From a virus, in IMG/VR virus record IMGVR_UViG_3300049855_000192, positions 1 to 35,099 of that record: a DNA stretch of 35,099 nt, one strand, 5' to 3'. The translations under genes and the position numbers were made by a program. Under the pieces are notes generated by a model. It had not been told where the DNA came from and searched no databases. It worked only from the letters and a program-made list of their open reading frames with translations. This document shows positions 22,750-31,242 of the stretch, in pieces. Position 1 is the stretch's first letter. Every line of letters starts with the position of its first letter.

Positions 22750-25010
22750 GACGGAGGCCCGCTAGGCATGGGCATCGGATGGGGCCCATGCGGCATGCCT
22801 GGGTGGGGAGGACCGGGAGGACCGGGCGGGTGAGCGCCTGGAGGAACCGGTTGACCACCAGGTCCTGGAGGTGGCCCCTGTGGTGCCGGCACGGGGAACG
22901 CCGGCAAGGGCGGAGGGGCTTGCCCTAGAACTTGAACCAGGTCGTAGCGCCCTCGTGCGATGAGGGCTTGCTTCAGAGCTGTGTAGCCGAACAGGGCGTT
23001 CATGGTGAGCGGCGGGATCTGAAGCCACATCTTCACAATCTCGTCCGCCTCCTCGATCTTCTGAGCCTGGGTGGCGAACCTCAAATCAGCTCGAAGGGTG
23101 AAGCGGTAGCCCTTTTCATAGATGGCCCGCCCAATCTTCAGCTCCTCGTACTTCTGGCTCTCGACGTTCAAGAGCCGGACAGTCTCCTCCTCGGGCAGGA
23201 ACACGGAGTTCAGGTAGGCATTGTTCTTGCCAACCTGCACAACCACATCCACGTACTTGCCCGCCACGACGGAGAGTTGCTTGGAGGCTTGCTCGATGCG
23301 CCCCATCAAGCCCTTCGCCGTTTCTCCAGACTTCCCAGCTTCGCCGGAGAGCACATTGGGGCTCTGAATGGAGGTCTGTGCCGTCGTCATGCACATCTCC
23401 ACAATCTCCTTCAGCTGAGGGCTGGCTGGCCCAGGGGTGAGCGGAAGGATGTGGTTCTTCAGGTCCTGACCCACGGCGCCCTTGGCCTTGTGGATCGCCC
23501 CGGGAGAGATGCTCAGGTCTCCGTCTTCAAACTCCAGACCGGACGTGATGTACCCAGGGCAGTTGTTGAGCGTAGCCGTGTCGGTGAACTGTGAGAGCGC
23601 TACGTTCGCAGCCCGGTTCAGGTCGGCCTGGATGCTGCCGTATGAGAGCCCCAGGTTCCCTTGGAGCGGCTCGATGCACACGCCGTGGACGAACAGATGG
23701 ACCGGCTCCCGACGAATGGGATCCGGCTCGATACTCATCGGGTCCGGCATCTCGCCCGTCTCCGGGTCCGGCTGCAAGTGCTCTAGCATCCAATTGGGCG
23801 GCATCGGCGCCTGGGGCGGCGGAGGGAGCTGCGCCCGTAGAGCGTTTGCGTGGTCGCCGCCCTCCTGTCCATTCAGGATACCTGCCTGGATACCGTCGGC
23901 TATTTGCCCAACGGTGCCTTCAATCTGCTGCTCGGCGGCCTGATGCTGGGCCATCATCTCACCGTGCATCATCATGGCCTGGCCAAAGGCTTCCTTCTCT
24001 GCCTGCTGGCTAGCGTACCGCTCCTTGTCCTGCCAGTTGGCACGCTCGTGAATCATCAGACTCAGGATGCACTTGGAATGCTCGTCCTGAATCACCTGAC
24101 ACCAGCGATCCTTGTCCTGGTTGGGCAGACGTAGCCACCCCTCGTACCAGAGCAGGGTGTAGGGGGCCGTCTCGCCGCCCAGCTTCTTGTCGCTATCCGA
24201 AGTCTCGGGCTCGATGCCCTGCGTCTCGGCCACAGCCTCAGCCAGTGGCGAATCGGGATGGTCATCCCACGACGGGGTGGTCTTCTTCAGCACCTTGTCC
24301 ACGTCCGTCCAGTCACCCCGGCGAGCTTCCAACTGGTGCCGATAGAGCCGCAGAATCTTCGTGTAGTGTGGGCAGTCGGAGAAGTCCGGCATCGTCGTCA
24401 CATGCATGAACGGCGTGACGAAGTTGTCGCACGTCAGGACCTCGTGACGGTTCATCCGTGTCTCTTGGTCGTAGTACGAGTGAATCACCACGTCGCCGTG
24501 GGCGAAGAACGCCAGCACGCCACGGTGACCAATCTGCCTCTTGAAGTCCGGTATCTGCTCGCTGAACTGCCAGTTCATGTGCCGGGTGACAAAGCTGGCC
24601 ACGTTCTCGTCGTCCATGCCGATAGGCGTGGCCACTAGGATTGTCTGCCAGTCCCCGAAGACCTCACCCGTTAGCCGGTAGGCCAGGCGAGAGAGGTTCT
24701 CCAGCATTAGCGGCACGTGCGGGTTGGACGAGTCCTTGAAGGCCCCAGTCTTCGGAGGCAGGTCGCCAGCGAAGATTTTCCAGTCGGCCTTCCTGCGGGC
24801 TCGATAGCTCTCCGAAGCATCCCAGTCTGAACGATAGTCAGAGTCCACCTTCTCCGAGATGCGCTTCAGGTACTTCTTGCCCTGCTTGGACTTCTGAAAC
24901 TCCACGACCAGGTTCAGCGAGTCCTCGTCGTACTGAGGAACCATGTCCTCGGGCTTCTCTTCGTCCTTCACATCAACGTCAATGGTCGTGTCTTCGTCTG
25001 AATAGTCCAT
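22746..25010 (-). CDS. Portal protein
   Basis: 754 residues, close to P22 gp1 (725). The N-terminal part has 'YRARRKADWKIFAGDLPPKT', then 'NPHVPLMLENLSRLAYRLTG', 'HRGVLAFFAHGDVVIHSYYD' and, later, 'GNLGLSYGSIQADLNRAANV' and 'SPNVLSGEAGKSGETAKGLM', the latter typical of portal wing/stem regions of large podovirus portals. It forms the 12-subunit channel for DNA packaging and the base of the tail. The last 55 residues are a Pro/Gly-rich tail (GPPPGPGGQPVPPGAHPPGP), unlike P22, whose C-terminal barrel is helical. Location between terminase and scaffold agrees. Start ATG at 25010. Confidence 0.85.
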   Translation of the reverse strand: MDYSDEDTTIDVDVKDEEKPEDMVPQYDEDSLNLVVEFQKSKQGKKYLKRISEKVDSDYRSDWDASESYRARRKADWKIFAGDLPPKTGAFKDSSNPHVPLMLENLSRLAYRLTGEVFGDWQTILVATPIGMDDENVASFVTRHMNWQFSEQIPDFKRQIGHRGVLAFFAHGDVVIHSYYDQETRMNRHEVLTCDNFVTPFMHVTTMPDFSDCPHYTKILRLYRHQLEARRGDWTDVDKVLKKTTPSWDDHPDSPLAEAVAETQGIEPETSDSDKKLGGETAPYTLLWYEGWLRLPNQDKDRWCQVIQDEHSKCILSLMIHERANWQDKERYASQQAEKEAFGQAMMMHGEMMAQHQAAEQQIEGTVGQIADGIQAGILNGQEGGDHANALRAQLPPPPQAPMPPNWMLEHLQPDPETGEMPDPMSIEPDPIRREPVHLFVHGVCIEPLQGNLGLSYGSIQADLNRAANVALSQFTDTATLNNCPGYITSGLEFEDGDLSISPGAIHKAKGAVGQDLKNHILPLTPGPASPQLKEIVEMCMTTAQTSIQSPNVLSGEAGKSGETAKGLMGRIEQASKQLSVVAGKYVDVVVQVGKNNAYLNSVFLPEEETVRLLNVESQKYEELKIGRAIYEKGYRFTLRADLRFATQAQKIEEADEIVKMWLQIPPLTMNALFGYTALKQALIARGRYDLVQVLGQAPPPLPAFPVPAPQGPPPGPGGQPVPPGAHPPGPPGPPHPGMPHGPHPMPMPSGPPS

Positions 25011-25012
25011 GA

Positions 25013-25621
25013 TTATCTTCCAATTCTAGACTGGTTCGCCAACCGAATCAGATATTCCGCAAACAACAGAGGAGATTCGGCGGCCTCCCGACTGCTCAGT
25101 GTGGGCTTATTCCGTAGCTTTCCGCGTTTATCTTGGTGGCCAACCTGGTGCGTGCCTGGATTTCTTGCCCAGAGCGCCTCTTCCGGCCTGGCATGTCCGC
25201 AATAAAACAACCACGTCGCTTTCCTGGCGCGATGGCCGTAAGCCGACTGCCATACCTCACAAACCCATTCCCTTCCTCCGCAATGCGCCCATCCGATTGT
25301 TTTTGGTGTAGGTATGCCATGCGCAGCGAAAGCCATGCTGCCAGCCGGGTGTTCCAAAACCCCACCACATCTGCGCACAGAAGAAAGGGCCGCGGCAAAG
25401 CAACCAGAATCATTGCCCGGGCGATTGTGCTCACCACCCCAACGGGAAAAATTAGCAATCCCCAGTTTACCCCACCGTTGACAAGGAGGATGCGCAACAA
25501 CCGCAGCGTCACCACAAAAAAGCCTCGCATCCCGCTTCTCATCCCAGCAATTCTCGACACCAAGCAGGGCCGGGTATGGGCCAAGCGGATCAATAAATAG
25601 TGCTACCACACCTGTCATCAT
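25013..25621 (-). CDS. C5-cytosine-methyltransferase-like phage protein
   Basis: 202 residues. 'VVAHPPCQRWGKLG' (42-55, Cys47) matches the catalytic PCQ loop (motif IV) of DNA cytosine-C5 methyltransferases, and 'GGVLEHPAG' (86-94) takes the place of motif VI (ENV). The N-terminal SAM-binding motif (FxGxG) is missing or degenerate. This short PPC...LEHP family is, as far as I know, widespread in phages without proven activity. Start ATG at 25621 overlaps the terminase stop (ATGA). It lies between terminase and portal, so it is co-expressed with packaging. It could methylate DNA with help, act on nucleotides, or be inactive. Confidence 0.6.
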   Translation of the reverse strand: MMTGVVALFIDPLGPYPALLGVENCWDEKRDARLFCGDAAVVAHPPCQRWGKLGIANFSRWGGEHNRPGNDSGCFAAALSSVRRCGGVLEHPAGSMAFAAHGIPTPKTIGWAHCGGREWVCEVWQSAYGHRARKATWLFYCGHARPEEALWARNPGTHQVGHQDKRGKLRNKPTLSSREAAESPLLFAEYLIRLANQSRIGR

Positions 25622-27123
25622 CGCCCGGTACCGTAACCCCAATTACCTTTATCCGCCGGACGCTTATCCGGGAAGTCGTCGTCGTCCTCATCCTTCTCAG
25701 ACCAACCAAGGCCCTCTTTGCCGTGGGAAGCGTAAGCACACGAATACAGAACGCTGTCGAATGGATGGTCGTCGTTCCCGTCTGCCGGCTCCTCGGAGTT
25801 CTTGTCCGATGTTTGAATCGCCGGCAGAAGAGTCAGAATCTCTTGGCATGTGTTGAAGAACACAATGCCGGGGGTCGTGGTGCCACCATCGTGGTCCTTG
25901 AGCCGGGAGGTCAGCAGCTCGGCATTGCGCAACCTGGAGCGCTTGTCGGCCTTCACCCAGTACACGCCCTTGTCAGCCATCGCCTGGGCCTTGGACTTCC
26001 CCGTATCTCCGCGCTGCTCCCAGAGCTGGGTGTCCGCAGGGCCGGTGAGCCGAGAAGTCCGGCCCTTGCCCCATCCCAAGCCCTGCTCCACCTGGATGAT
26101 GGCCTCAGCGACCTCCTCATCAGTCATCCCCTGAAACTTCATCTCCCGAACGCAGAAGATGTTCCCATCGTCGTCCATGGCCCACCAATGGACGCAGCCG
26201 GGGAGCTTGAAGCCCCAGTCCATGCTTCTCCACTTGGGCCAGTCGTCTGGTATGTCGAACGGGGCTGTGATGTGTAGCGACTCGTTCCACTCCTCAGCGA
26301 AGAAGCTGCCGGCCGTGATGTACCAGTCTCCCCGGAGAAGCGCTTGCCTGATGTGCGGCTTCGACTTCTGAAGCTGAAGCTCGTAGTCCCTCCGGAACTG
26401 CGGGTTGGGGTTGTCTGACAGCTTTGCCGGCAAGTAGATGTAGGTCCACTTCTCGAAGGTCCCGTCGTCCATCGGGATGCTCTTCTTCAGCGTGACGTTC
26501 CCATTGGGGGCCGGCTTCACAAATCGGTCACGCACCCAGTTGGTGTTCTTGACGCTGAAGTTCTCACCCTTGCGCTTTGACATGAGCGGGTTGCTCATGG
26601 AGCGGATCTTGAGCATCTTCCTCAGGACCGGGTCTGACGAACGTAGACGGGTGTTGATTTGGTCGTACTGTTCCTCTTGGAACTGAATCAGCTCGTCATA
26701 GGCAATATGCGTAAACTCGAAACTGAGGTAGTTTTCCCAGTCGTTGTCATCGTGGCAGTGGGCGAACTGTACCAGGTACCCGGATTTGAACGTGAACGTC
26801 ATCTTGTTCTCGTTCCACTTCACCGCCGGGTCGATAGCGTTGAAAATTCTGTGAGCGCGCTTGATGGTCGGCTCTAACATCGGCCTCGTGCGCCGAAGAT
26901 GGAGCGCCCAGCCCGTCGATGACCCCCATGGGATGTGGAACGGGTTGTTGGGGTTCATGCACCGCTCGTGCTCTACGTAGACCTGCTCCACGGGGTCCAT
27001 CAGAAGCACCAATGACTTACCAGGGCCCGCCGAACCTGCTCCCAAAGCCTCGTTGTGCTTCAGCCGGTGAAACTTGCTGCCCCACGCACTTGGGGCGTAC
27101 AGGTTGGGGACCTCGACGCTCAT
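25618..27123 (-). CDS. Terminase large subunit
   Basis: 501 residues with all hallmarks. Walker A 'GSAGPGKS' (30-37), Walker B 'HIAYDE' (139-144, Asp143 and catalytic Glu144), and the RNase H-type nuclease with 'SMDWGF' (Asp302), 'GPADTQLW' (Asp364) and 'DHPFDSVLYSC' (Asp452/Asp456). It is the motor that cuts concatemers and pumps DNA through the portal. The C-terminal 40 residues are acidic and flexible. No small subunit lies directly upstream, where a methyltransferase and a glycosyltransferase are found instead; the start ATG overlaps the methyltransferase stop. Confidence 0.95.
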   Translation of the reverse strand: MSVEVPNLYAPSAWGSKFHRLKHNEALGAGSAGPGKSLVLLMDPVEQVYVEHERCMNPNNPFHIPWGSSTGWALHLRRTRPMLEPTIKRAHRIFNAIDPAVKWNENKMTFTFKSGYLVQFAHCHDDNDWENYLSFEFTHIAYDELIQFQEEQYDQINTRLRSSDPVLRKMLKIRSMSNPLMSKRKGENFSVKNTNWVRDRFVKPAPNGNVTLKKSIPMDDGTFEKWTYIYLPAKLSDNPNPQFRRDYELQLQKSKPHIRQALLRGDWYITAGSFFAEEWNESLHITAPFDIPDDWPKWRSMDWGFKLPGCVHWWAMDDDGNIFCVREMKFQGMTDEEVAEAIIQVEQGLGWGKGRTSRLTGPADTQLWEQRGDTGKSKAQAMADKGVYWVKADKRSRLRNAELLTSRLKDHDGGTTTPGIVFFNTCQEILTLLPAIQTSDKNSEEPADGNDDHPFDSVLYSCAYASHGKEGLGWSEKDEDDDDFPDKRPADKGNWGYGTGR

Positions 27124-27701
27124 TTCTTCAAAGACTTCAGCGTGGCCTGAAAGTCAAACGCCACGTTCCACATGTTGTTGAACCGCTCGCCCTGTACCTC
27201 AACGTGACGCGCTCCTTCACTAGTAGGCATCGTTCGCCCAACGTTGATTTCAAAGTCACACTTCACTGGGTAGTGATTGAGCTTGATGTCCGGGTGCTCT
27301 CGCCAATTCTTGCACAGATAGAGCATCGTCTCCTGAGGAATGAACCTCCGGTGCGTAGGGTCCTGAAACGCCCGGGATGTTTGGAGGCACGGCCAGTCAA
27401 CTCGGAAAGTCCCTCCCGGGGTTAGCACTCGGAATGCTTCGTCAAAGAACCACAGCAGCATGTCCTGGCCGTCCCTCTCGGTCATCGGGATGTGCTCTAT
27501 GAAGTGAGAACAGCGTAGCCTCTCGCAACTGTTGTCTTTCAAAGGCCACGGCTGAAGCAGATCCCATTTGTGCTTTGCCTCGGGAGCCCAAAGGTCCACG
27601 CCCTCGTAGCCGTCCGCTGGTACCTGCCCGCAAGCGAGGTCAAGAGATAGCAGCTTCTTCTCGACGTGTAGCTTCGGCTTCTTGCGTGTCTTTGGCTTCA
27701 T
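27120..27701 (-). CDS. Class I SAM-dependent methyltransferase
   Basis: 193 residues. 'LLSLDLACGQ' (18-27) is motif I, the SAM-binding glycine loop; 'GYEGVDLW' follows with the acidic residue of motif II; 'WDLLQPWPLKDNSCERLRCS' then 'HFIEHIP' and 'EAFRVLTPGGTFRVDWP' complete a Methyltransf_11 pattern. The substrate is not visible; such genes next to glycosyltransferases often alter sugars, small molecules or proteins. The N-terminus is very basic (MKPKTRKKPKLHVEKK). It overlaps terminase by ATGA and the glycosyltransferase by TGATG. Confidence 0.8.
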   Translation of the reverse strand: MKPKTRKKPKLHVEKKLLSLDLACGQVPADGYEGVDLWAPEAKHKWDLLQPWPLKDNSCERLRCSHFIEHIPMTERDGQDMLLWFFDEAFRVLTPGGTFRVDWPCLQTSRAFQDPTHRRFIPQETMLYLCKNWREHPDIKLNHYPVKCDFEINVGRTMPTSEGARHVEVQGERFNNMWNVAFDFQATLKSLKK

Positions 27702-28408
27702 CAGTACACAACTCCAGTGTTCACGTCCAGGTGACCAACACGTACCCTCATGTCCACAGCGAACCGCTTCCCTGCTCTCTTGGCCCTCTCACAGAAGTAA
27801 AGGTCCTGCGTGAACGCCTTCGCCCCCTCACCATGAGTCCAATCTGCGAACGACACGAACCACGGCGCCTCAATCTGCCGGAATAGCTCCATCCTGTAGA
27901 GCGAGCACCCCATGGCGATACCGTTCACCTCCATCACGCTCTGGTCGCTCAGCGCCTGGCGAATGTCACGAGGCCGAAAGTCCAGGACCCCCGTCGCTGC
28001 GTACTCTGCCGGGTCCCCGTAGGCCATGGGCATGTTGATCTCACCCTTCGTGAAGTAGATTCCCGACACTGCGTCAAACGGGCCAGTCTCAATGCTCTCA
28101 AGCAGGCGGATATGTGCGTCGGGTGGCTGGAGGTTGTCGTCCTCCAGGGTCATAACGTACTTCCACTTGGAAAGCTCCGGGTGCGCAAGAACCATCTTGA
28201 TGGTGTCGGTGTACGCGCGCCCAACTTCGTCTCCAGCTGCGTAGATGATAGTTTTCTTCTGGTTCATCGGGGACACCATCCCCTGGAGAGAAGAAACAAC
28301 CCTGTGGTGGATCATCCCGCGAGTGGGGATGATGACCACGGTGCTTGAGTCCCTGTAGGTGGACCCCTGTATGTTCTTGATACGGTCGTATCCGAGGCCC
28401 TCGCTCAT
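27701..28408 (-). CDS. Glycosyltransferase-like protein (GT-A/GT2 type)
   Basis: 235 residues starting MSEGLGYDRIKNIQGSTYRD. 'SSTVVIIPTRGMIHHRVVSS' opens like a GT2 nucleotide-sugar fold, and 'YVMTLEDDNLQPPDAH' gives the acidic DxD-like metal site (EDD). 'GPFDAVSGIYFTKGEINMPM' and 'NGIAMGCSLYRMELFRQIEA', then 'FTQDLYFCERAKRAGKRFAV', are the usual later motifs (G.G...R...F, ED..FC..A...G). It should transfer a sugar. I choose ATG at 28408, which overlaps the fibre gene stop (ATGA); a longer frame to 28660 lies inside that gene. It may glycosylate the fibre or another virion protein made next to it. Confidence 0.75.
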   Translation of the reverse strand: MSEGLGYDRIKNIQGSTYRDSSTVVIIPTRGMIHHRVVSSLQGMVSPMNQKKTIIYAAGDEVGRAYTDTIKMVLAHPELSKWKYVMTLEDDNLQPPDAHIRLLESIETGPFDAVSGIYFTKGEINMPMAYGDPAEYAATGVLDFRPRDIRQALSDQSVMEVNGIAMGCSLYRMELFRQIEAPWFVSFADWTHGEGAKAFTQDLYFCERAKRAGKRFAVDMRVRVGHLDVNTGVVY

Positions 28409-30567
28409 ACCGTTGCCCCGTTCAGCTGGAAGTATGGAATCTTGTGCTGGTTCGCAGCTGAACCGGCGTGAATTTGTGAGAAAGCCACGCTTGCAGGGGC
28501 GCCAGAGGTTGTGGCTGTGTAGACTCCCTGCCCCAGAAGCATTTGGTTTGTGCTGTTGGTAGCAGCAAGGAAATTCCCCGAGAACTGCTGGGATAGACCC
28601 GACAAGTAAACGTTGCTTCCTGTCCACCAGTTTGCGTTGACCGTGCTGCTCCTGCTCCAAACACCGATCCAGTAATCCCCTCCTGTGAGGGTCGTCTGCC
28701 CGAAGCTCGCCGTCACGGCCCTAATGCCATTGAGAACGCTGGTGCTGTCCCCGCTCGTGTTGGTCCAAGCAAAACTCGTGGAACCAGAGAACATCAATGA
28801 CAACGTAGAGACGTTCTTCGTGTAGATTCCGAAGCCCATAGACAACGAGCCGCCATGGGAACTGTTCGATGACGAGCTGACAGTAAATGACGCAAACTGC
28901 CTCATCTGGGTGGCCACTACTCGCCCATCCACCAGAAACGGAGCGAATATCAGTGATGCGTTACCATGCTGACTCGTTGCCGAAGCCGCAGGCTTGTACG
29001 GCTCCCACGTCACGCTGTGCAACGGTCCGTCGGCGCTGATCGTAATCGTGGCGGAGCTAGCCCCTCCAGTTGACTGGGATAGAGTGATGTTGTTGCCTCC
29101 AGCAAACACCAGCCGGTTTGAAACCAGTCCCGTGCTGCCTGACGTGTTGCCACCTGAAGAAACGCCGGCTGATAGGCTCGGCGTGGTAACAGATGCCGTT
29201 ACCGTGGAGCCGTTAAGGCCAAACGATACTCCGTTGCTGTTTGAGAACACAGCCTGGCCAAGGGCCACGCTGGTCGTCCCTGCGCTGATGCTTCCGGCTA
29301 CGCCGCCTCCGGCGATGGATGCGTTCACAACGATTACGCCAGAGTTGTCCGTGTCAGCCGACAGAGACCACGACACACCGTTGCTGTTGCGGAACATCAA
29401 GGCGCCAGCGTTCGTGCCTGAGTAGTTGGCAGCATTTGACCAGCTACCAATGGCGAACGGACGCACACCCATGGAAATGGAGATAACGCTGGCAGCGGTA
29501 GATGCCTTCATCAGAAACCGCTGACCCTCACCAGACATGCCTGTCAAGTTTTGATGACTGGCGCTTATCTGAAAGAAGTTCAGCTGCGACCCTAGGACAG
29601 ACCCAAAGTCTGACTCGTTGTTGTCGGAGATGCTGAACTTCATGGCGCTCAGGCCATTGTGGGATCCTGTGATGGTCTGGCCGTTGGCCCCAAAGCTGAT
29701 GCCATTCGAGTTTGAAAATACTGCTTCATTGTTGGTGACGCGAGTGGTTCCAGCGCTGATGCTCTTGATGCCGTCCACAGACGCCGTCATGCGCGTTGAG
29801 CCACTCATGCCGAACGTGACGCCGTTCGAGTTACTGAAAACCACAGTGCCACTAGTGGCAGTCTGTGTGCCTCCAGCTAGAGCCACCGCTCCTGGAACAG
29901 TAGGAACCGTATAGGAGCCGGTGACTGTTCCAGCGTTCATTCCAAATGCAAGGCCGTTGCTATTGGAAAATACCACCTGTCCCAAAGTCGCACTGGTGGT
30001 GCCGGCGCTAATGCTCCCGGCGGCAGGGATGGCCGGCACCGTGTAGCTAGCAGTGATGGTCTGCCCGTTGGCTCCAAAACTGATGCCGTTAACATTGGAG
30101 AACGATACCTCCCCAGTCGTGACCCTAGTAGTCCCTGCGAAGATGCTCTGAATGCCTGGCTGCGTGCTCTGGGCGAAGCTTGCGGAGCCCGTGATAGTCG
30201 AACCGTTGAGCCCAAAGCTCAGGTTGTTCGAGTTGCTGAATACCACCTGTCCTAGCGCAACGCTGGCTGTCCCCGCAGAGACGGTTCCGCCTCCGCCTCC
30301 AGCCGCCACGCTAGCCGTCAGCGTCTGCCCATTGAGCCCGAAGCTGACCCCGTTGGCGTTCGAGAACGAAACGGTCCCAGAAGACGCCAGTGAAGTGCCA
30401 GCCGACAGGGCCACGCCGCCAAGGACACTCAGGCTGCTAATCAGTTCGTTGAAGCCAGCTCGAAGCTTCTTGACCACCGGGACAAGCTCCCGGTTGATGA
30501 GAACCTCTGTGGGCCCCTTCTCCTCAAGGTTCCGGTCGGACAGACGCTGGTTGATGGGGTTAACCAC
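28405..30567 (-). CDS. Repeat-built fibre-like virion protein
   Basis: 720 residues. A helical head (1-50, 'NRELVPVVKKLRAGFNELIS') is followed by about eight imperfect repeats at about 56-460 with the pattern SAGT-x(6-8)-VVFSNSNGVSFG-x-NG-x-TITAS; one repeat is split by a 110-residue insert (310-420). The C-terminal part (about 500-720, 'YKPAASATSQHGNASLIFAP' onward) is a different beta domain and is probably the trimeric tip that binds receptor or capsid. Start is GTG at 30567 with AGAGG upstream. It lies near the start of the structural region, far from the tail genes, and just before the glycosyltransferase. Confidence 0.75.
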   Translation of the reverse strand: MVNPINQRLSDRNLEEKGPTEVLINRELVPVVKKLRAGFNELISSLSVLGGVALSAGTSLASSGTVSFSNANGVSFGLNGQTLTASVAAGGGGGTVSAGTASVALGQVVFSNSNNLSFGLNGSTITGSASFAQSTQPGIQSIFAGTTRVTTGEVSFSNVNGISFGANGQTITASYTVPAIPAAGSISAGTTSATLGQVVFSNSNGLAFGMNAGTVTGSYTVPTVPGAVALAGGTQTATSGTVVFSNSNGVTFGMSGSTRMTASVDGIKSISAGTTRVTNNEAVFSNSNGISFGANGQTITGSHNGLSAMKFSISDNNESDFGSVLGSQLNFFQISASHQNLTGMSGEGQRFLMKASTAASVISISMGVRPFAIGSWSNAANYSGTNAGALMFRNSNGVSWSLSADTDNSGVIVVNASIAGGGVAGSISAGTTSVALGQAVFSNSNGVSFGLNGSTVTASVTTPSLSAGVSSGGNTSGSTGLVSNRLVFAGGNNITLSQSTGGASSATITISADGPLHSVTWEPYKPAASATSQHGNASLIFAPFLVDGRVVATQMRQFASFTVSSSSNSSHGGSLSMGFGIYTKNVSTLSLMFSGSTSFAWTNTSGDSTSVLNGIRAVTASFGQTTLTGGDYWIGVWSRSSTVNANWWTGSNVYLSGLSQQFSGNFLAATNSTNQMLLGQGVYTATTSGAPASVAFSQIHAGSAANQHKIPYFQLNGATV
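29188..30402 (-). repeat. Tandem coding repeats of the fibre-like protein
   Basis: This part encodes residues about 56-460 of the 720-residue protein. At protein level the unit is about 38-44 residues, built on FSNSNGVSFGLNGSTVTAS. At DNA level the units drift, which points to old duplication, not fresh expansion. Variable repeat number through recombination is possible. Confidence 0.7.
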
Positions 30568-30958
30568 CGGTTACCTCTTTCAGTGCCTTCATGATGGCCA
30601 GGAACAGCTTGTCACGGATTCCGCCAACGTCGGGGCCGTCCTCCATAAACCGGATGCGCTCCTTCTCCTTGACGTTGATCCACTCCTCCTTTGCCTCGAA
30701 CCTCTCCCCGAGCACAGAGCAGAGCGCCCGGTCGGCCACGAACGCTATCTTTGCCGCCTGGTGAGCCGATACAGGGTATGTCTGCTTGTCCTCAAGCCAC
30801 TTGCCCGATTCCTTAGTCAGGTCAACCAGTAGCTCCTGCATAGGACGGTCGAGGCGGAGCATGTCCACACCGTTCCTCTTCACGAGGTAGGCGCGTTGTC
30901 CGTCCTCGCGTGAGCGGTAGTAGCTTCGCTCGGATGGCTTGGGGTCCCAGTCTATCAC
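30560..30958 (-). CDS. 132-aa hypothetical protein
   Basis: Starts MIDWDPKPSERSYYRSREDG. A mixed alpha/beta protein with no Cys pair or membrane helix; 'YPVSAHQAAKIAFVADRALC' and 'DGPDVGGIRDKLFLAIMKAL' are the most distinctive stretches. GTG start overlaps the upstream stop (GTGA) and the stop overlaps the fibre start by 8 bases. By position it is an early-late or virion-morphogenesis protein. Not recognised. Confidence 0.6.
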   Translation of the reverse strand: MIDWDPKPSERSYYRSREDGQRAYLVKRNGVDMLRLDRPMQELLVDLTKESGKWLEDKQTYPVSAHQAAKIAFVADRALCSVLGERFEAKEEWINVKEKERIRFMEDGPDVGGIRDKLFLAIMKALKEVTGG

Positions 30959-31242
30959 CAGTCCATCCTAACCTGCCTCGGGTCTTCCTTGCGAGGACCG
31001 TGAGACTGGGGGGGTGCCTGGTGGCCGGCTGGATACCATTGCTTGTTGGTACAGCGGAACTCCGACCGTAGATTCCCAAGGGCAATGTCGAAATCCATGC
31101 CTATTCCTGGGTGAACGACGCTCCCGTGCCACTCCTTGGTCACCTCCCAGAGCTTTTGGGTGGTGATGCCAGGCTTGAAGCGAATCATCTCCCTGAGCAG
31201 GAACTCGACGGAGGGCTGCTTCATGATTTCCAGCTTATTCAT
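30955..31242 (-). CDS. Possible winged-helix DNA-binding protein
   Basis: 95 residues. 'EFLLREMIRFKPGITTQKLW' (13-32) and 'DFDIALGNLRSEFRCTNKQW' (50-69) read like helix 1 to helix 3 and the wing of a small winged-helix domain; the rest (HQAPPQSHGPRKEDP) is disordered and basic. If right, it could be a regulator or a DNA-recognition part of packaging. The fold call is by eye and weak. ATG at 31242 with its first codons overlapping the upstream stop by 8 bases. Confidence 0.5.
   Translation of the reverse strand: MNKLEIMKQPSVEFLLREMIRFKPGITTQKLWEVTKEWHGSVVHPGIGMDFDIALGNLRSEFRCTNKQWYPAGHQAPPQSHGPRKEDPRQVRMDW

Noticed and set aside
22932-23594. Plus-strand frame of 220 codons opposite the portal gene
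   Set aside because: The portal frame is certain; this frame is leucine/valine/histidine-rich as expected from the reverse complement.
25600-26277. Plus-strand frame of 225 codons opposite terminase
   Set aside because: Reverse shadow of the terminase gene, which has intact Walker and nuclease motifs.
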